Shown here: piece by piece, positions 60,757 through 64,000 of the stretch
Layout of the letters: the number at the start of each line of letters is the position of its first letter
Numbering within the stretch: the first letter of the stretch is position 1
Source of the DNA: Bog-159 sp963785255
GTDB taxonomy: Bacteria; Acidobacteriota; Terriglobia; Bryobacterales; Bryobacteraceae
NCBI GenBank assembly: GCA_963785255.1
Contig: CAWAUR010000008.1
Span: forward strand, 186,001 to 250,000
Reading direction: 5' to 3'
DNA: 64,000 bases
Position numbers and translations under genes: made by a program
The notes under the pieces: generated by a model
What the model saw: the letters and a program-made list of their open reading frames with translations, nothing else
Databases searched by the model: none
Told to the model about the DNA's origin: nothing

Positions 60757-62766
60757 ATGCATACCCTTCGTTTTTTGCTTGCGGCCACGCTGGTGGCGGC
60801 GGCTGCCCAAACCGCCGGCGCACAATCGGCATCCGGCGTCGATCTCAAGGCCATGGACACCGCCGTCAGCCCTTGCCAGAATTTCTATCAATACGCCTGC
60901 GGCAATTGGCGGAAAAACAATCCAATACCTCCCGATCAATCGCGCTGGGCCCGCTTCAACGAACTGGCCGAGCGGAATCTGGCGATCGATCGGGGCATTC
61001 TGGAGAAGGCCGGCGGCTCGCAACTCGGCAATTTCTACGCCGCCTGCATGGACGAGACGGCCATCGACCGGCGGGGCATTCAACCCATCGACCCGATGCT
61101 GAAGGCCATCGATGCGATTACGTCCAAGGACCAATTAGCAGCCGAAATGGTCCGCCTGCACCTGGATGGCGTGCGGGCGCTCTTCGGTTTTAGGGTGAGC
61201 CCCGACGATAAAAACGCCGGCCAGGAGATCGTGCACGTGGATCAAGGCGGGCTGGGTCTTCCGGATCGCGACTATTATCTGAAGACGGACGATCGTTCGA
61301 TGGAACTGCGCAAGCAATACGAAGAACATGTTCACGCGCTGTTCACACTGCTGGCGAAGGCCGGGGGCACGGGCCGCACAGATCCCGATCCCGAAGGCGA
61401 AGCGCGCGCGGTGATGCAGGTTGAAACCGCGCTGGCCAAAGCGTCCATGGACCGCATAGCGCGCCGCGATCCCGCCAACACCTATCACAAGATGACGGTG
61501 GACGAACTGGCGCATCTGACGCCCGATTTCGAATGGAAGCAATACCTGACCAGCATCGGCATTCCGCCCGTGCAGTCGGTGAACGTGGTGTCGCCCGATT
61601 TCGTGAAGGCGCTCGACCCGCTGATCGCTTCCACGAGCCTTGCGGATCTGAAGACATACCTGCGCTGGCACGTGCTGGCGTCGCACGCCGACATGCTGCC
61701 GCGGGCATTCGACGAGGAGGAGTTCCGCTTCAACGAACACATCCTGCGCGGCACCGCGGAAATGCCGCCGCGCTGGAAGCGCTGCGTGCGCGCTACCGAC
61801 CGGGCGCTGGGCGAGGAACTGGGCCAGGAGTTCGTGAAGGTGGCCTTCAACGGCGCGAGCAAGGAGAAAGCCTTGCAACTGGTGGGCGAGATCGAGGCGG
61901 AGATGCGCAAGGATATCGAGAGCGCCACGTGGATGACACCCGCCACCAAACAACAAGCCGTGGCCAAGTTGCACGAGGTGACCAATAAGATCGGGTATCC
62001 GGAAAAATGGCGGGATTACTCCAGCATCCAGGTGACGCGGGACGATTACTTCGGCAACGTGCTGCGCGCGTATGATTTCGAAGTGCGGCGGAATTTTGCC
62101 AAGCTGGGCAAGCCCGTGGATAAATCCGAATGGGGCATGACGCCGCCCACGGTGAACGCCTACTATTCGCCGAATATGAACAACATCAACTTTCCGGCCG
62201 GGATTCTGCAGCCGCCGTTCTACAATCCCAAGGCCAGCGACGCCGTGAATTACGGCGGGATCGGCGCCGTAATCGGGCACGAGCTGACACATGGATTCGA
62301 CGACGAGGGCCGGAAATACGACGGCGCGGGCAACGTGCGCGACTGGTGGACGGCGGAAGACGCCAAAGCATTCGAGGCTCGCGCCGATTGCATTGTGAAG
62401 GAGTACGACGGCTTCAGCCCCGCGCCGGACGTACATCTGAAGGGGAAGCTGACGCTGGGCGAAAACGCCGCGGATAACGGCGGCATCCACTTGGCGTACA
62501 TGGCGTTGATGGACAGTTTGGCGAAGCACATGGAAGGAAAACTGGATGGTTTCACGCCGCAACAGCAGTTCTTCCTGGGCTTCGGGCAAATCTGGTGTGA
62601 GAATTCGACCGAACAGTCGGCGCGCATGCAGGCGGCCACCAATCCGCATTCGCCGGGCGAGTTTCGCGCTAACGGAGTGGTCGAGAATATGCCGGAATTT
62701 CAACAGGCGTTCGGATGCAAAGTGGGCGATCCCATGGTTTCGGCCGATCCTTGCCGGGTTTGGTAA
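60757..62766 (+). CDS. M13 family metallopeptidase (neprilysin-like)
   Basis: The protein has 669 residues with a signal peptide (RFLLAATLVAAAAQTAGA). The N-terminal core SPCQNFYQYACGNW is typical. The zinc site is VIGHELTHGFDDEG (HExxH) with the downstream Glu in GENAADNGG. The end CKVGDPMVSADPCRVW is the conserved C-terminal tail ending in W. It cleaves oligopeptides in the periplasm. The start upstream at 60667 would translate the repeat and is rejected. Confidence 0.95.
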   Translation: MHTLRFLLAATLVAAAAQTAGAQSASGVDLKAMDTAVSPCQNFYQYACGNWRKNNPIPPDQSRWARFNELAERNLAIDRGILEKAGGSQLGNFYAACMDETAIDRRGIQPIDPMLKAIDAITSKDQLAAEMVRLHLDGVRALFGFRVSPDDKNAGQEIVHVDQGGLGLPDRDYYLKTDDRSMELRKQYEEHVHALFTLLAKAGGTGRTDPDPEGEARAVMQVETALAKASMDRIARRDPANTYHKMTVDELAHLTPDFEWKQYLTSIGIPPVQSVNVVSPDFVKALDPLIASTSLADLKTYLRWHVLASHADMLPRAFDEEEFRFNEHILRGTAEMPPRWKRCVRATDRALGEELGQEFVKVAFNGASKEKALQLVGEIEAEMRKDIESATWMTPATKQQAVAKLHEVTNKIGYPEKWRDYSSIQVTRDDYFGNVLRAYDFEVRRNFAKLGKPVDKSEWGMTPPTVNAYYSPNMNNINFPAGILQPPFYNPKASDAVNYGGIGAVIGHELTHGFDDEGRKYDGAGNVRDWWTAEDAKAFEARADCIVKEYDGFSPAPDVHLKGKLTLGENAADNGGIHLAYMALMDSLAKHMEGKLDGFTPQQQFFLGFGQIWCENSTEQSARMQAATNPHSPGEFRANGVVENMPEFQQAFGCKVGDPMVSADPCRVW

Positions 62767-62778
62767 ACGCCTGCCCGG

Positions 62779-63201
62779 CTACTTCACCTGAATCTCTTCG
62801 AGATACTTCATCAGGTTGTAAACCCGCACCGATCCGACATCCGGGTTATGTCCCATGTGGCGGAAGAGATCGCCCCATACGGGCATGTCTTTCGAGCCAT
62901 GCGCGAGCGGTCCTTCGGCTTCGCCGTTGATAATGCTCTGCACCCGGACCTCGGGGAATTTGCCGCCATTCTTCTGGGCGATGAGCGTCAAATCCGCAGG
63001 CGCGACTTTGAGCGCTCCGGCGGCGGGCCCATTGCCTTTTCCCGTGGCTCCATGGCAGACCGCGCAATATTCCCGGAAGAGGTCTTTACCGGCCATGGAT
63101 GTGGTCGGGTGGACCGGCACTTTTTTGACGGTGGTGGGAGGCTGCTGCGCGGCGGCGATGCCCACGATAACGAGACTTACGGATGCGATTAGAGATTTCA
63201 T
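62779..63201 (-). CDS. Secreted c-type cytochrome
   Basis: The protein has 140 residues from the ATG at 63201. A signal peptide (LIASVSLVIVGIAAA) precedes a single CxxCH heme site (EYCAVCHGATGKGNG) with a downstream Met ligand in KDMPVWGDLF. It probably shuttles electrons in the periplasm. The gene is convergent with the M13 peptidase. Confidence 0.93.
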   Translation of the reverse strand: MKSLIASVSLVIVGIAAAQQPPTTVKKVPVHPTTSMAGKDLFREYCAVCHGATGKGNGPAAGALKVAPADLTLIAQKNGGKFPEVRVQSIINGEAEGPLAHGSKDMPVWGDLFRHMGHNPDVGSVRVYNLMKYLEEIQVK

Positions 63202-63253
63202 GTCTATATGGTATATAGAATGACCCTCCAACGGAAGGGCATGGTGGAACATT

Positions 63254-63346
63254 CCGCTTCCTAACGGTCGCGGCTCGGTAACGACTGCGGTCGCGGCGCA
63301 GTAAGAGCCGCACGATTTTTACCGAGCCGCGACCGTCAGGGAGCGG
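63254..63346. repeat. Family B hairpin, two arms
   Basis: Left arm 63254-63282 (CCGCTTCCTAACGG...CGGCTCGGTAAC) pairs with right arm 63320-63346 (TACCGAGCCGCGACCGTCAG...GAGCGG), which includes the loop-proximal GGTAA/TTACC. It ends 8 bases before the MarR stop codon. Confidence 0.88.
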
Positions 63347-63353
63347 TTGCTAT

Positions 63354-63782
63354 TCATTCCACAATCCTCTCCAAGAAGTCGATGAGCAGCCGCAGATCCT
63401 TTTCGCTGTATCCCTGCATGGCCCGCGCGAGCAGTGCGCCCTTCGATTTGTACGCCGCTTCGAACTTGCGCAGGCTCTCCGGGATCAGGTGCACGATGCA
63501 ACTGCGGCGATCGGCCGGGTTGGCCTCCCGGCGGGCATAGCCTCCCTTCTCCAGCCGGTCGAGAATCACCGTCATGCCGCCGGTGGTCACCGACGCCCAG
63601 CGAGCCAGATCGCGCGGTTGCGACGGCCCATGCAACTGCAATAGGTGCAGCACCTGCAGGTCCCGCAGGTTCATTCCGGCGTCGTCGGCCACCCGCTGAT
63701 TGAATAGAATCGCGGAGGCGATGGCCTGGCGGACGGCCAATTCCAGCCTTCCGGTCAATTCGGCGCGTTTGGATCTTGACAT
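63354..63782 (-). CDS. MarR-family transcriptional regulator
   Basis: The protein has 142 residues. The winged helix (LRDLQVLHLLQLHGPSQPRD, LARWASVTTGGMTVILDRLEK and the DRRS wing) is clear. MarR proteins dimerise and bind short palindromes. The divergent region carries a perfect palindrome (63814-63826), and the gene beyond it starts at 63998; the regulator probably controls both. Confidence 0.93.
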   Translation of the reverse strand: MSRSKRAELTGRLELAVRQAIASAILFNQRVADDAGMNLRDLQVLHLLQLHGPSQPRDLARWASVTTGGMTVILDRLEKGGYARREANPADRRSCIVHLIPESLRKFEAAYKSKGALLARAMQGYSEKDLRLLIDFLERIVE

Positions 63783-63813
63783 CGACTTTCAGTTTACCAT
63801 ATTTGTTAAGTAG

Positions 63814-63826
63814 CTTAGTTACTAAG
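63814..63826. promoter_or_regulatory. Candidate MarR operator
   Basis: CTTAGTTACTAAG is a perfect 6-1-6 palindrome between the divergent marR-like gene and the 34-codon ORF, within an AT-rich stretch of otherwise GC-rich sequence. Its distance of 31 bases from the marR start suits autoregulation. Binding is inferred. Confidence 0.6.
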
Positions 63827-63851
63827 TAATCAATTCATGGAGCAATAACCG

Positions 63852-63956
63852 ATGGATACGCCGAAGAAGGCTTATAAAGGCGCCGCCCTCAGATTGGAAG
63901 CCGGTGCCTGTGAAAGACTCATCGGCGGAGCGCATTCCTGTGGCATCGCCACATAA
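63852..63956 (+). CDS. 34-residue peptide ORF, unknown
   Basis: ATG to TAA, with GGAG about 10 bases upstream. The peptide is basic at the start (DTPKKAYKG) and ends RLIGGAHSCGIAT with two cysteines. No family is recognised. It could be a leader peptide, a small product of the MarR-controlled operon, or chance. Confidence 0.4.
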   Translation: MDTPKKAYKGAALRLEAGACERLIGGAHSCGIAT

Positions 63957-63976
63957 ATTATGAGATACTTATGTGG
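63949..63976 (+). promoter_or_regulatory. Hairpin overlapping the small ORF stop
   Basis: CCACATAA (63949-63956) pairs perfectly with TTATGTGG (63969-63976); the first arm contains the ORF stop TAA. It lies just before AGGAGG at 63986-63991 of the next gene. Confidence 0.5.
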
Positions 63977-63997
63977 TACTCGCACAGGAGGAAGCCG

Positions 63998-64000
63998 ATG
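63998..64000 (+). CDS. First codon of a further gene (truncated by window end)
   Basis: ATG at 63998-64000, with AGGAGG 6 bases upstream. Only the start is visible, so identity cannot be judged. It would be the gene next to the MarR regulator. Confidence 0.55.

Noticed and set aside
61135..62703. 522-codon minus-strand frame antisense to the M13 peptidase
   Set aside because: A shadow frame in GC-rich codons; no family features, while the plus strand encodes the full HExxH peptidase.
63852..63956. 34-residue ORF as a RiPP precursor
   Set aside because: No modifying enzyme or transporter is visible in the window; only a peptide ORF is claimed.

Overview
The window reads as chromosomal DNA of an acidobacterium, most likely of the Solibacter/Bryobacter type. 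The evidence is gene content, not a database match: high-GC coding sequence, two adjacent ECF-sigma and Ser/Thr-kinase modules, a VPS10/BNR-propeller protein, M28 and M13 peptidases, beta-propeller and TPR remnants, and many short palindromic intergenic repeats. Most ORFs are ordinary housekeeping or accessory genes; the unusual features are scars of rearrangement, a few decayed modules and one uncharacterised operon.

Layout. 1-4931: the 3' end of a GH2 exo-glucosaminidase-like gene, a receiver-ATPase regulator, and a BNR-propeller gene broken by a one-base deletion. 5044-11529: a MoxR, DUF58, BatA-like and vWA operon. 11546-12177: HepT/MntA toxin-antitoxin pair. 12195-15674: dnaE. 15675-17468: a scar with two head-to-head truncated genes (tectonin propeller and TPR protein) and a 23-nt copy of the tRNA-Ser 3' end. 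17469-21832: NHL protein, kinase with a PD40 propeller, and ECF sigma factor, ending at an intact tRNA-Ser(GGA) at 21964-22053. 22282-28475: aldehyde dehydrogenase, purU (without a canonical start) behind an RHH/PIN pair, a group II intron remnant, and an M28 peptidase. 28563-32493 (minus strand): the overlapping operon xseB-ispA-tlyA-nadK-dicarboxylate symporter. 32930-38774: lipase-like hydrolase, a second kinase and ECF sigma module, and a collagen-like secreted protein with a clear terminator. 38954-45969: small membrane protein, UspA, and a TolC/MFP/RND efflux operon ending in a DUF2892 protein. 46030-49510: small membrane protein, a decayed DUF433/DUF5615 pair, and cydAB. 49527-53151: a tightly overlapping four-gene operon (HAD phosphatase, an unrecognised or deoxyhypusine-synthase-like protein, a PfkB kinase and a ROK kinase). 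53477-56880: Tat-exported aldo/keto reductase, two small membrane proteins and a DMT exporter. 56932-58761: a complete IS (ISKra4-like) with terminal inverted repeats and a 9-bp target duplication, inserted in the 3' end of a secreted papain-like protein gene. 60149-64000: SUOX-fold protein, M13 peptidase, cytochrome c, and a MarR regulator divergent from a 34-codon ORF and the first codon of a further gene.

The best candidate for an undescribed system is the 49527-53151 operon: two sugar-kinase families, a phosphatase and a protein of unclear function, all translationally coupled. The mobile-DNA record is also informative: at least two palindromic repeat families recur across the window, often touching stop codons, and one copy is translated in frame inside the propeller gene.
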